Positions 18,223-27,819 of a stretch of DNA of 64,000 nt are shown here, piece by piece. The position numbers and the translations under genes are program-made. Origin of the DNA: Niastella sp. (GTDB lineage Bacteria; Bacteroidota; Bacteroidia; Chitinophagales; Chitinophagaceae); NCBI GenBank assembly GCA_016710595.1, contig JADJVM010000006.1:117501-181500 (forward strand), read 5' to 3'. The notes beneath the pieces were generated by a model that had not been told where the DNA came from, did no database searches, and saw nothing but the letters and a program-made list of their open reading frames with translations. Every line of letters begins with the position of its first letter. Position 1 is the first letter of the stretch.

Positions 18223-21200
18223 ATGTTATCAACTATTTCAAAGATTTTTGGTGGAAATAAAAGTGAGAAAGATGTAAAGAAGATTTTACCCCTCGTTAAA
18301 AAAACCAATGAATTTTTTGCCGGTTACCAGCAATTAAGCAACAATGAACTCCGCAATAAGACCAATGAATTTAAAGATCGCATCAAAGCACATCTTACAG
18401 AAATTGATAAAGCCATTATTGATAAACAAGCTGAAGCTGATAACCTGCCCACGATTGATATTGCTACAAAAGATGAAATTTACAGGCAGGTAGATGAATT
18501 AAAGAAAGATCGTGACAAAAAGATTGAAGAAATTTTACTTGAACTTTTACCTGAAGCTTTTGCGGTAGTAAAAGAAACGAGCCGGAGATTTTCTGAAAAT
18601 GAAACATTGGAATCAACCGCTACAGAATTAGACCGGGCAATTGCTGCCAAAAAAAATCATATCCTTATTGAAGGCGATAAAGCTATTCATAAAAATAAAT
18701 GGACAGCAGCCGGCGGTGAAATTACCTGGAATATGGTACACTACGATGTACAGCTTATTGGCGGGGTAGTTTTACACAGTGGTAAGATAGCCGAAATGGC
18801 AACGGGTGAAGGTAAAACCTTAGTAAGTACCCTGCCTGCCTATTTGAATGCACTGGCCGGTGAAGGCGTACATATTGTAACGGTAAACGATTACCTGGCA
18901 CGAAGAGATAGTGAGTGGAATGGCCCTTTGTTTGAATTTTTAGGCTTACGGGTAGATTGTATTGATAAACATGAACCCAATAGCGATGCCCGTCGCAATG
19001 CCTATAATGCAGATATTACGTATGGCACCAATAATGAATTTGGTTTTGATTACCTGAGAGATAACATGGTGCATAACCCTGATGAAATGGTGCAACGCAA
19101 ACACCATTTTGCCATGGTAGATGAAGTGGATAGTGTATTGATTGATGATGCCCGTACACCTTTGATCATCAGTGGCCCGGTAGGCCATAGCGATAATACC
19201 CAACAGTTTTTTGACCTGAAACCCCGTATTGAAAAATTGGTAGAAGCACAACGTAAAGTGGTGAACCAGTTTTTAATTGAAGCAAAGAAAAAAATTGCAG
19301 AAGGAAACGATGATCCCAAAGACGGTGGCCTGGCATTGATGCGGGCATACCGGGGCTTACCTAAAAATAGTGCGCTAATAAAATTCTTGAGTGAGCCCGG
19401 CATCCGTGTGAAACTTCAAAAAAGTGAAAATCATTATTTGGCAGATCAGCAAAAAGAAATGCCAAAAGTAGATGCGGAATTATTCTTTGCTATTGATGAA
19501 AAAAACAACCAGGTAGAATTAACAGATTCCGGTATTAATTTAATTACCCGTGCCGGTGAAGACCCCGAATTTTTTATATTACCCGATATTTCTGTGAAGC
19601 TGGCCGATATTGAAAAATTAGACATCAGTGCCGATGAAAAATTACAGCGCAAAGAAAATTTACTAAGCGATTACAGTACCAAGGCAGACCGGATACATAC
19701 CACTCAACAACTTTTAAAAGCATATACTTTATTTGATAAAGATGTAGAATATGTTGTATTGGATGGCGCTGTAAAAATAGTTGATGAACAAACAGGCCGT
19801 ATCCTCGACGGAAGAAGGTACAGCGATGGTTTGCACCAGGCCATAGAAGCAAAAGAAAATGTAAAGATTGAAGCCTCTACCCAAACCTACGCAACCGTAA
19901 CACTGCAAAATTATTTCAGGATGTTTCACAAGCTTGCCGGTATGACGGGTACAGCAGAAACAGAAGCAGGTGAATTTTGGAGCATTTATAAATTAGATGT
20001 AGTAACCATTCCTACCAACCTGAAAATAATCCGTACCGATGTGCAGGATTTTGTTTTTAAAACCAAGCGTGAAAAATTTAAGGCTGTAATTGATGAGGTA
20101 GAAAAAAACAGGCAGGCAGGCAGGCCTACCCTGGTAGGTACTACTTCGGTAGAAGTAAGTGAATTGCTTAGCCGGATGCTGAAGCAAAGAAATATCCCTC
20201 ACAATGTATTAAACGCAAAACAACATGCCCGTGAAGCACAGGTAGTAGCCGAAGCCGGCCTGGCAGGTGCGGTAACCATTGCTACCAACATGGCTGGTAG
20301 GGGTACCGATATTAAACTTGGCCCTGGTGTAAAAGATGCAGGTGGGCTGGCCATTCTGGGTACCGAAAGGCATGAGAGCAGGCGTGTGGACAGGCAGTTA
20401 CGTGGACGTGCCGGCAGGCAGGGCGATCCCGGTAGTTCTTCTTTCTTTGTATCGCTGGAAGATGATCTGATGCGTATGTTTGGCAGTGAAAGAATTGCCG
20501 GCCTTATGGACCGTATGGGTTATAAAGAAGGCGAAGTGATTCAGCACAGCATGATCACAAAAAGTATTGAACGTGCCCAACGAAAAGTAGAAGAAAATAA
20601 CTTTGGTATCCGTAAACGGTTATTGGAGTATGATGATGTAATGAACAAACAAAGGCAAGTAGTGTATGGTAAAAGGAACCATGCTTTGTTTGGAGAAAGA
20701 TTGGCCCTGGATTTAGATAATGCATTTTATTCAGTTGCCGATGGCCTCATCAATTCATTTAAAGAAACAGATGATTATGAAAGTTTCAAATTAGCAGCCA
20801 TTGTAAACTTTGGAATAGAAACCCACATTTCTGCCGAAGAACTTGCTAAAGACCCGGCCCAAACATTGGTTGAAAAATTATATACTGAGTCAGTAGAAAA
20901 TTACAACCGTAAAAAAGAGGCGTTATCCGCACAAACCTGGCCAATCATTTCTAATATACGCAAAGAGCAAGGCAATCATATTGTGAATGTAGCAGTACCT
21001 TTTACAGATGGTAAAAAAGCAATCCAGGCATTGGCCAATTTAGATAAATACCTTACGAATAAAGGAGCAGAACTTGGCGAAGCGCTTGAACGCAGCATTA
21101 CCTTAGCCTTGATTGATGATGCATGGAAAGAACATTTAAGAGCGATGGACGATTTGCGCCATAGCGTACAAACGGCCGGTTACGAACAAAAAGACCCGCT

Positions 21201-21546
21201 GGTGATTTACAAAATAGAGGCTTTTAATGCTTTTAAACAAATGGACGACCAGGTAAATAAAGATATCGTAAGCTTCTTATGCCATGCCACCATCCCCATG
21301 GAACAAACCAATGCAGGACGCATACGGGAAGGCCGGGAGCAAAAAACTGATCTCAGCAAAATGCGTGAAAACAGGCAACAGATTGATGCCGCAGGTAGTG
21401 ATTATGCTGCCAATGAAAATGATTATTTCGATCCTTCCAGCCCGGTAAAGCAAGAGCCCGTGCGGGTAGAACCTAAAATTGGCCGCAATGACCCCTGCCC
21501 TTGCGGAAGTGGTAAAAAATATAAAAACTGCCATGGCCGTGATTAA
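18223..21546 (+). CDS. secA: preprotein translocase ATPase SecA
   Basis: SecA drives unfolded proteins through the SecYEG channel. The 1107-residue protein has the Bacteroidota length, larger than the 901 residues of E. coli. The Walker A motif GEGKT is at 195-199, followed by PAYLNALAGEGVHIVTVNDY. The DEAD-like box is MVDEVDSVLIDDARTPL, and the second motor domain has GTDIKLGPGV and RQLRGRAGRQGDPG. The zinc-binding tail is CPCGSGKKYKNCHG. A large insertion at about residues 340-460 explains the extra length. It is the last housekeeping gene before the accessory island. Confidence 0.97.
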   Translation: MLSTISKIFGGNKSEKDVKKILPLVKKTNEFFAGYQQLSNNELRNKTNEFKDRIKAHLTEIDKAIIDKQAEADNLPTIDIATKDEIYRQVDELKKDRDKKIEEILLELLPEAFAVVKETSRRFSENETLESTATELDRAIAAKKNHILIEGDKAIHKNKWTAAGGEITWNMVHYDVQLIGGVVLHSGKIAEMATGEGKTLVSTLPAYLNALAGEGVHIVTVNDYLARRDSEWNGPLFEFLGLRVDCIDKHEPNSDARRNAYNADITYGTNNEFGFDYLRDNMVHNPDEMVQRKHHFAMVDEVDSVLIDDARTPLIISGPVGHSDNTQQFFDLKPRIEKLVEAQRKVVNQFLIEAKKKIAEGNDDPKDGGLALMRAYRGLPKNSALIKFLSEPGIRVKLQKSENHYLADQQKEMPKVDAELFFAIDEKNNQVELTDSGINLITRAGEDPEFFILPDISVKLADIEKLDISADEKLQRKENLLSDYSTKADRIHTTQQLLKAYTLFDKDVEYVVLDGAVKIVDEQTGRILDGRRYSDGLHQAIEAKENVKIEASTQTYATVTLQNYFRMFHKLAGMTGTAETEAGEFWSIYKLDVVTIPTNLKIIRTDVQDFVFKTKREKFKAVIDEVEKNRQAGRPTLVGTTSVEVSELLSRMLKQRNIPHNVLNAKQHAREAQVVAEAGLAGAVTIATNMAGRGTDIKLGPGVKDAGGLAILGTERHESRRVDRQLRGRAGRQGDPGSSSFFVSLEDDLMRMFGSERIAGLMDRMGYKEGEVIQHSMITKSIERAQRKVEENNFGIRKRLLEYDDVMNKQRQVVYGKRNHALFGERLALDLDNAFYSVADGLINSFKETDDYESFKLAAIVNFGIETHISAEELAKDPAQTLVEKLYTESVENYNRKKEALSAQTWPIISNIRKEQGNHIVNVAVPFTDGKKAIQALANLDKYLTNKGAELGEALERSITLALIDDAWKEHLRAMDDLRHSVQTAGYEQKDPLVIYKIEAFNAFKQMDDQVNKDIVSFLCHATIPMEQTNAGRIREGREQKTDLSKMRENRQQIDAAGSDYAANENDYFDPSSPVKQEPVRVEPKIGRNDPCPCGSGKKYKNCHGRD

Positions 21547-21595
21547 GAAAATGATGTAACCGGCTTCCTGTTATATAGCAACATTTGTGGCGACG

Positions 21596-21637
21596 CTCCG
21601 TTCAACTTCATCAAAAAGTGGAACGGGGTTTTTTATT
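21596..21637 (+). terminator. intrinsic terminator after secA
   Basis: CTCCGTTC (21596-21603) pairs with GAACGGGG (21621-21628) over a 17-base loop and is followed by a T6 run. Confidence 0.7.
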
Positions 21638-21655
21638 ATCATTATAAGTTGATTG

Positions 21656-22303
21656 CTAAGTGTTGTGTGTCATCAAAGAGAAAAAATGATAAAGGCATAC
21701 GACTTCTTTTAAGCACTCCATAATTTTTACCTCTATTCTTTTCAGGCCGGCATCTATCGCCGTGATAGATTTTTTGATTGACTTAAAGAGTAGGTCAGCC
21801 ATTTGATTCTGGCCGGCATCTCTTAAATCATTAATAGGAGTTATGAGCCTTTTCTGTGTTACTATCATCCTTTCTCTAAGCGTTGCAAATTGCTTAATTT
21901 TTTCAAGTACAACACCTGATGGCTTCCAAAGCCTTACCAATTCAGTATTTTTAAAGGCATACCTGGCAATTTCTATAGAATCAACCTTGTCCGTTTTACT
22001 ACGCCTGACACCCAGGGAATGTTTGATTTGTACAGCATTCTATACCCAAACATTTGCCTGCTGGGTTTGAAAAAATTGAAGTAATGCATTACAGTATAAC
22101 CCTGTAGCTTCCATACAAAACAATGCTTTGGTTATTTCAAAATCTGGTATTGTTTCATGTACAAAAGGAATCAGGTCTTTAAACCCATTTTCATCATTGC
22201 TAAAAGCATTGTGGAAAATTTTCTCCGGGTGGTTTGCCAGGAGAATTGCCATATTGAAACTGTGTTTGGAAATGTCCAATCCAATTACAAATTGATACTT
22301 CAT
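21656..22303 (-). pseudogene. IS110-family transposase remnant (nonsense mutation and lost C-terminus)
   Basis: The minus-strand frame from 22303 starts with the IS110 DEDD domain (YQFVIGLDISKHSFNMAILL; CMEATGLYCNALLQFF). It is cut by an in-frame TAG at 22042-22040. After the stop the same frame continues with family sequence (SLGVRRSKTDKVDSIEIARY; RLWKPSGVVLEKIKQFATLR) to 21656. It then loses similarity before the C-terminal Transposase_20 domain should begin (ends MECLKEV and then unrelated residues). One point mutation and a 3' truncation have therefore killed it. It marks the left edge of the accessory island, right behind the secA terminator. Confidence 0.85.
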
Positions 22304-22778
22304 AAAATTGTTTTTGCAACAATCATTTACAGGCTATTCATTGAAACCTTAATAGTAGGTCTTTAAACTTTAATTTCTATTTGATGCGTCCTGTAAAAAC
22401 TGTCTGGGTGTTCATCTGTGCATAGCTTTTTAAGCTGGTTGGTGTTATAGTTCACCCAAACTGTTTTGATTGTTGGTTATTAACATAGTTATGTTTTTCA
22501 CAAAGAAAAAGAAGCAAAAAGAAAAGAAATAATAGTAGTAAATCTATTTATCTAAATTTCTAAAAACAAATCTAAAGGTTCGTGTTATGTGACTGCCCTT
22601 TGTCATGGTGCTTTGAATTGAAAGTATGTGTCCACCGTGGCAGAGTGTGTCACGGAAGCGTTGGAACAAGGCAGGCTCTTTTGCAAGGTTGGCTTAGTGC
22701 GTAGATTTGTATGCCTTGCAAATGTGCTTGACTTGGTGCGTGGGCTAATAACTGATAAATTTAATTACATTTGATTTC
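22304..22778. other. 475-bp noncoding stretch with mobile-element scraps
   Basis: No convincing gene. It holds the 5' flank of the IS110 relic and a stretch near 22505-22585 (AAAAAGAAGCAAAAAG, ACAAATCTAAAGGT). That stretch resembles, in opposite orientation, the inner part of the mobile-element copy at 29413-29960. It also holds direct-repeat copy A (22632-22699). A TACATTTG -7 element at 22766-22773 precedes the HNH gene. Confidence 0.55.
22632..22699 (+). repeat. imperfect direct repeat A flanking the restriction-modification pair
   Basis: This copy contains GCGTTGG, GCTCTTTTGCAA, GTTGGCTT and GTG in the same order and nearly the same spacing as 26622-26690 on the same strand. The two copies bracket the HNH nuclease and methyltransferase genes. 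Confidence 0.6.
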
Positions 22779-22802
22779 ATGTTTAAAGCTTTAATACAAA
22801 AA

Positions 22803-23777
22803 ATGTCACGAAGAAAAACGGTAAACAAGACTGGTATATCAAGAATTGAAGGCATTCCTTATCATGATGCTTGGGTTGCATATAAGTGTGTAAACTGTCA
22901 TGAAATGAATTACGTTCAAGTTGGACAAAGCTTGATAAAGCCATCTGATGCAATAGAAACGTGCGTCTGGAAATGTGATAAATGCGGTTTTGTGCATTCA
23001 AAAGAATCAGATTTGCCATTTGAAAATTGGGAAGAAGAATATAATAATGCTGATTCAACAACTGCTTTAAGATTTTGGGAAGGCTTTTTCAGAATTGCCA
23101 CGGAACATTCGGAATCCTATTGGAAGCAATGTAATGTTTGCTCTAGAGTACTTCCTTTTAATGCTTTTAGTAAGCATGTTGGTTGGGGTCCACTTGCAAA
23201 ACAAATGGAATGTAGAAGTTGCAAAGGAGCAATCAATGCTGTCCTCAATCCAAAAAGAAGCAAAGAGCAATTGCATGAATCTGCTGTCAGAAGAAGAATT
23301 GCTGACTTATTTTTGGAAGACATTAATCAAAGCATTGATTTCAAAGATTTGTTTGACCGCTTTGAACATCGTTGCTTTAAAACAAAAGCTCCTTTAGATA
23401 TTAATAAAAGGGATACTTGGGCTATTGACCATATTTTACCTTCAAGGTATTTGTATCCACTGACAATAAATAATGCTGCCCTTTTATCAAGAGGTGCTAA
23501 TGAAAATAAAAGGGACAAATGGCCAAGTAAGTTTTATGAAAACAACGAATTAATTGATTTAGCAAGAATAACAGGTGCAAATCTTGAACTTATTTCCAGA
23601 AAAATTCCTTTAATGAATCATAATATTGATGTTAATAAAGGAGTTGAACGCTATTTGCAAGTCAGAGAAAAATCTGATTTGCCAAAGCGGATTAAAGAAA
23701 TAAAAAAGATACTTCAAGTTTATGAACTTGTAGATAACTTGTCTATTGAGAATAAAAAACTTTTAGGGTTCAAATAA
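22803..23777 (+). CDS. HNH endonuclease with zinc-ribbon N-terminus, probable restriction enzyme
   Basis: The long frame starts at 22779 (332 residues). The TAnnTTTG element TACATTTG at 22766-22773 lies so close that the ATG at 22803 (MSRRKTVNKTGISRIEG) is the likelier start. In long-frame numbering, two zinc-binding cysteine sets are visible: C37/C40 with C66/C69, and C118/C121 with C145/C148. The C-terminal HNH core is AIDHILPSRYLYPL (D217, H218), NNAALLSRGANENK (N232, N241) and K244. The gene is tail to tail with a DNA methyltransferase, 1 bp apart, which argues for a type II restriction-modification system. Recognition site unknown. Confidence 0.8.
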   Translation: MSRRKTVNKTGISRIEGIPYHDAWVAYKCVNCHEMNYVQVGQSLIKPSDAIETCVWKCDKCGFVHSKESDLPFENWEEEYNNADSTTALRFWEGFFRIATEHSESYWKQCNVCSRVLPFNAFSKHVGWGPLAKQMECRSCKGAINAVLNPKRSKEQLHESAVRRRIADLFLEDINQSIDFKDLFDRFEHRCFKTKAPLDINKRDTWAIDHILPSRYLYPLTINNAALLSRGANENKRDKWPSKFYENNELIDLARITGANLELISRKIPLMNHNIDVNKGVERYLQVREKSDLPKRIKEIKKILQVYELVDNLSIENKKLLGFK

Positions 23778-23778
23778 A

Positions 23779-26448
23779 CTATACCAATACAAGATACTGG
23801 TGAGAGGTAACAGTTCCTTTATCACGGATTCCATGCGACTCACAATGTTCAACACTTTCATCAAATAAGTCAGCAGTTTTAAACCAGCGTTTGCTTACTT
23901 TTTGAAGTTCTAACGCCATATCGCATTTTACACTTTTTCCTAAGTGTAAAACACAAACTCCATCTTTCTTCATTCTTTCTTTTGATTGGCGGAAGATAGA
24001 TTCGTAAATAGCGAAATCCTTTTTCTGTTTTTCTTCAACAAAAGAGTTGGGTTGAAATTTAAAATCTTTTTCCGACCATCCTGAAAACCAAATTCTAATC
24101 CAGTTGGCAAGATGAAATCTTGTGCTATCAAAAAATGGAGGTGATGTTATAACAGCATCAAGATTATTTATTTCTTGTGGCCAGATAATTGTTGTGTCCT
24201 GATTGAATATTTTACCATTTTTGAAATTAATTGGTAATTCCTCTTTAATTACTCGGTCAACTTTTTCTTTAAGTTTTTCTATTAAATTTTTGTAAATAAA
24301 TTCACCGGTTGGGGCATAGGGTACAATCGGATGTGATCTACGACTAAGTGCATATGGTCTGTTCCCGTGAAGTATATGAAGTAACGCTCCAACTACCAAC
24401 ATTTCGCTTGGAGTTTTTGGATAATTGTATTTTACAAATCGTCGTGCAAGTAAAATTTCCTTCAATGTTTTATCTTCATAGTATTCAGATAGTGTCTTGT
24501 TAAATCCGAATCTTTTCGCCTCCTCCAATTCCTCTTTAGTGCATTTACTTTCTTTAATAAATTGCCCAATTGAGTATATATAATTGTAGCTCTCAACTGA
24601 AATTGGCGCTGTAACTTTTGCAAGTGAAATATAGTATGCTGGAAGGCTAATATCAATACCAAAAGAGGTTTTGCCAGCTAAGGCTGCTTCAAAAGGAATT
24701 GTCCCTACACCGGCAAATGGGTCAAGCATGGAACCGTTTTCAGGAACAAAGGTTTTAACCAAATGGTGACCAATGGCAGGTTTTAATTTTCCTTGATAGG
24801 AACAAAGGGAATGATTGTTATGCCCCCAGTTTCTACTTGAATATGGCACTTGTTGGTGTGGAATTTCTGTTTTGAAGTGATTCCAGTTTTTTTTCCAAAA
24901 AGCTGAACTACTGCCATTTAATACTTTTCCATTTTTTGAAACATGCTCAAAAACAAGCAAGGATTGAGTTAATATTTCTTTATTTCTGGAACGTCTTTTT
25001 CTTAAAATTTTATTATCAATTAGTTTAAACCCAAGTTCTGTTAATAATTCAATAAGTATTTCGTCCGTATTAATATGCACATCACAAAAAATTGAATCTC
25101 CAATGTCTATTAAGATTTTTGCATTTGGAATTAAGTGCTGCTTTGCATCAGAAAATATGCGATACATTTCCTCAAAATAACTCTTTGCCATTATTGGTAT
25201 TCGGGAATCATAGGACTTTGCATTTAGCTCAACCAAAGTGCTTTTAAGAATTTTACTTTTAGAAGATATATCCAATCCATTAACGTAGGCATATTCTTTT
25301 TTCACATCATTAATTCCACTAGTCAAAGCTTGGTCTCTGAAAAATCTTAAATCATTTTCATATTGCAAATAGCGAAGAAACCAAAGTTCAACTTTTGTGT
25401 TTCTAAAATAGTTTGTGCCGTTCAAATATGGAGGACTAGTTATTATGGCTCCAATTTTAAGTTCATTTACTCTGCCAATATTTTTTGCATTAGAAAGGAT
25501 TAGCTCATGCTTATTTTTTAAGGAGAAGTCCAAATTCAAAACATCTTCTGCAATGGTTGCAATTTTTTGAGGTAATACATCTTCAAGAATTTTTGAGTCT
25601 TTTTCTATTTCCTTTGGTGTTTTAAATCTCACATCTCCTGCTTTTTTTAGGAATGAAATAGGAAGTAAACATGATAATACCGCAACAGTTAAAGCATCCG
25701 CAAGTAATTCGTCTTCAAGTTTAACTATATCAATATAAGAACGAAGCTTTAAAATTTGACTAAGTGCTTCATCAGAAAAATATTTGCTATCAGCAAAAAC
25801 TGTTTTAAATGATTCTTTTAGTGATTTATCTTCTTCGAAATTATTCAGTACCTCTAAAATGTTTTTTTCAATGTCTTTAAGGTTTTCTGATAATTTTCTT
25901 CTTAATGGCTCTTTAGCACGAAGTACTTTGGTTTTTGTTAATATAAGATATTGTAATAACGGATTTACTTCTGAATACACGGCAGATAAGCCTGAATCGT
26001 CAGCAGCGAATAAAGTTGTACCTGTTCCTGCGAATGGCTCATAAATTAAAGTGTCCTTTATTTCATAGTTTTTAATAAGAGATTTTACAAAGTCGGGAGC
26101 ATACCCTTCGATATAAGGATACCACCGTTGAAAGGGGATGTCTTTGCTTTTCACAAATGTTACATCCTTTTTAGTCATTCCTTCTACAGTGTCGACCTCT
26201 GAAAGATTTTGTTTTATAAGCCGCTTTACAACTTGATTGATTGACCTTTCTTGCTTGTCGGCAAACATGGCAAGTTGCTTATAAGTTTTTATTCCTATTA
26301 ATTCCTTTATTTCTTGCGTTGTCATGTCCTTTACTTTTGAGAAGTAAGGAGCTTCCGGTTCGTTAAATGCAAGAGTTACTGATTTATCTTTTGTTTCCTC
26401 AGAAGGGTAATCGCTGAAATATATTGCCTTAAAGTATTGCTTTGCCAT
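23779..26448 (-). CDS. DNA methyltransferase with two catalytic modules (N4-cytosine/N6-adenine type)
   Basis: This 889-residue protein contains two sets of amino-methyltransferase motifs. The first set is EPFAGTGTT (SAM motif I, residues 137-145) and TSPPY (motif IV, 337-341). The second is DPFAGVGT (576-583) and TSPPF (768-772). The I-to-IV distance is about 195-200 residues in both, which suggests an internal duplication or fusion of two modules. Both TSPP motifs point to exocyclic amino methylation (m4C or m6A). The gene converges on the HNH nuclease gene and probably supplies the protecting methylation; two modules could modify the two strands of an asymmetric site. Residues 1-105 have no assigned role. 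Confidence 0.88.
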   Translation of the reverse strand: MAKQYFKAIYFSDYPSEETKDKSVTLAFNEPEAPYFSKVKDMTTQEIKELIGIKTYKQLAMFADKQERSINQVVKRLIKQNLSEVDTVEGMTKKDVTFVKSKDIPFQRWYPYIEGYAPDFVKSLIKNYEIKDTLIYEPFAGTGTTLFAADDSGLSAVYSEVNPLLQYLILTKTKVLRAKEPLRRKLSENLKDIEKNILEVLNNFEEDKSLKESFKTVFADSKYFSDEALSQILKLRSYIDIVKLEDELLADALTVAVLSCLLPISFLKKAGDVRFKTPKEIEKDSKILEDVLPQKIATIAEDVLNLDFSLKNKHELILSNAKNIGRVNELKIGAIITSPPYLNGTNYFRNTKVELWFLRYLQYENDLRFFRDQALTSGINDVKKEYAYVNGLDISSKSKILKSTLVELNAKSYDSRIPIMAKSYFEEMYRIFSDAKQHLIPNAKILIDIGDSIFCDVHINTDEILIELLTELGFKLIDNKILRKRRSRNKEILTQSLLVFEHVSKNGKVLNGSSSAFWKKNWNHFKTEIPHQQVPYSSRNWGHNNHSLCSYQGKLKPAIGHHLVKTFVPENGSMLDPFAGVGTIPFEAALAGKTSFGIDISLPAYYISLAKVTAPISVESYNYIYSIGQFIKESKCTKEELEEAKRFGFNKTLSEYYEDKTLKEILLARRFVKYNYPKTPSEMLVVGALLHILHGNRPYALSRRSHPIVPYAPTGEFIYKNLIEKLKEKVDRVIKEELPINFKNGKIFNQDTTIIWPQEINNLDAVITSPPFFDSTRFHLANWIRIWFSGWSEKDFKFQPNSFVEEKQKKDFAIYESIFRQSKERMKKDGVCVLHLGKSVKCDMALELQKVSKRWFKTADLFDESVEHCESHGIRDKGTVTSHQYLVLV

Positions 26449-26621
26449 TTCTTGAAGTATATGTCAATTTATGATAGTTACTTCACAAAGTAAAGAAGAT
26501 ATGTCCAATGTTGAACATTGCAGCTATTATTTTTTTTTCACCACAGTCAGGCTTTGTCAAATTTGAAGTGCTGCTGATGGTAGTTGTTTTGTTGATGTTT
26601 AAAATGAAGTTGATATGAATT

Positions 26622-26690
26622 CCGTCCGCTGGGTGGCGGGTGGGCTTGGGGCGTTGGCATTTTTAGCTCTTTGCAAAGTTGGCTTTTGTG
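26622..26690 (+). repeat. imperfect direct repeat B flanking the restriction-modification pair
   Basis: This is the partner of repeat A: GCGTTGG at 26651, GCTCTTTGCAA at 26666-26676 and GTTGGCTT at 26678-26685, with upstream similarity back to about 26622. Confidence 0.6.
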
Positions 26691-26696
26691 TCAGAA

Positions 26697-26846
26697 CGAC
26701 CGCTGCAAGCTCCTAAAACTATGCTGCGTAAATGTCCTTGTTGCAAAACAGGAACACTGGTAACTATTGATGTGTTTGGTAAAAGAGGGCCCCCTGGAAA
26801 ATATTTATTGGCCAACCAAACTGCACCGGTCCCTACAATTCTGTAG
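26697..26846 (+). pseudogene. C-terminal scrap of an IS91-like transposase
   Basis: The plus frame ending at TAG 26844-26846 reads MLRKCPCCKTGTLVTIDVFG followed by KRGPPGKY. This resembles the zinc-ribbon tail of Bacteroidota IS91-family (Y2) transposases. Nothing of the catalytic part is present. It starts directly after repeat B. Confidence 0.5.
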
Positions 26847-27018
26847 GGATGGGTAGGGGAATTTGTGTGCCTACTCATTAAAAAAGCTATGAAAAAACAC
26901 ACAACATGATTCATAAAAAAAGCAGACCGCCCTTATCTGCTACTCCTACCATAAATTTACCAACGACAACTCCATAATCTAACGGCGGCTACCAAAAGTT
27001 TCGTTCAACATCGGTTTC

Positions 27019-27061
27019 ATGTCTTGCCCTGCGGGCAACACGAAATCTTAGTTATTAGCTG
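27019..27061 (+). repeat. 43-bp repeat, copy 1 (TCTTGCCC...CGAAA...CTTAGT)
   Basis: The sequence matches 36089-36131 at 33 of 43 positions without gaps. Both copies lie at or just beyond the 3' end of a minus-strand accessory gene. Confidence 0.6.
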
Positions 27062-27791
27062 CGGTTTGAATTCTTTGTAGAACCATTTCGAACGGTGTTG
27101 CAATATTCGTTTCAGCCATTGAAAATATAAGGTCATCGGTAATCTGTCGAAATTCTTTATTTCGGTCAAATCCCTTTTCATGTCGCCAATAATATGGGTC
27201 AGTTGCGTTGAACAATGGGAAAATTATCGAAAAAGGAAAATCTGTTGTCCGACTAACTGGAAGTTGTGTCAGCTTGTTCCAAAACCTTTCAGAGAACTCT
27301 TTAGTAACGTTTGCATGGTCTTCAAAAACATAAATAATATTTTCGGGCAGGACTTTAAAGTTCTTAGATAGTTCTGAAACTCTTTCTCTGATATTTAGAT
27401 ATGGGTCAGGCAAATTAAGATTTGGTCTGTCCCAACCAATATTTGTTTTGACTTCTACTAAAAAATGATAAGTGCCATTCTTTTTTATCACAATGTCAGG
27501 TTGAGTTTTGCCAATCTTCGTTTCAAGCTCAATTTCATATTCGTCAGAAAGGCTTGCCTTTAAATAAAAAGCAATAATATCTTGAAAAAATTCAGCAATA
27601 GAGTGCTTTCTTTTTCTCTTAAAATTTATTCTATGCCTCCAACCTGCATACTTCATTTTGCAAATGTGGTAGTAAATAGCTTTGCTAATTTCAGTCTTAT
27701 TCAGGTCAACTTGCAATTTGTCAGCACATGAAAAGCTGTCTAACAAATTTGAATAATGTTCTGATGCCTTAAAAATATTAATAGTGTCCAT
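27048..27791 (-). CDS. orphan PD-(D/E)XK-like nuclease, possible defence or restriction-like protein
   Basis: This 247-residue soluble protein has, in its middle, the sequence ETKIGKTQPDIVIKK followed by YHFLVEVKTN. This gives an acidic residue, PD and ExK in the order and spacing of the PD-(D/E)XK nuclease core. Trp/Phe-rich segments follow (PYYWRHEKGFDRNKEFRQ). No methyltransferase or helicase partner is adjacent, so it is either a stand-alone nuclease, the remains of a system, or a defence effector. It sits alone between a foldback/repeat zone and a mobile-element copy. Exact family not recognised. Confidence 0.6.
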   Translation of the reverse strand: MDTINIFKASEHYSNLLDSFSCADKLQVDLNKTEISKAIYYHICKMKYAGWRHRINFKRKRKHSIAEFFQDIIAFYLKASLSDEYEIELETKIGKTQPDIVIKKNGTYHFLVEVKTNIGWDRPNLNLPDPYLNIRERVSELSKNFKVLPENIIYVFEDHANVTKEFSERFWNKLTQLPVSRTTDFPFSIIFPLFNATDPYYWRHEKGFDRNKEFRQITDDLIFSMAETNIATPFEMVLQRIQTAANN

Positions 27792-27819
27792 ATTGAGAGT
27801 GTCCTACAAATAGCAGCTT

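Larger units (their letters stand above)
26449..27047. other. 599-bp noncoding stretch with repeat and transposase scrap
   Basis: This region holds direct-repeat copy B (26622-26690), a transposase C-terminal relic on the plus strand (26697-26846) and a CTAACGGCGGCTACC motif near 26983. The start of the TCTTGCCC...CGAAA repeat (27019-27061) also falls here. The minus-strand frame across 26663-26914 is a shadow of the relic. Confidence 0.55.

Noticed and set aside
22783..23518. Several overlapping frames inside the HNH gene on both strands
   Set aside because: The HNH frame carries coherent zinc and HNH motifs; the others are shadows without recognisable features.
26663..26914. 83-residue minus-strand frame downstream of repeat B
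   Set aside because: It is the reverse shadow of a plus-strand transposase scrap (MLRKCPCCKTG...) and has no signal or motif of its own.
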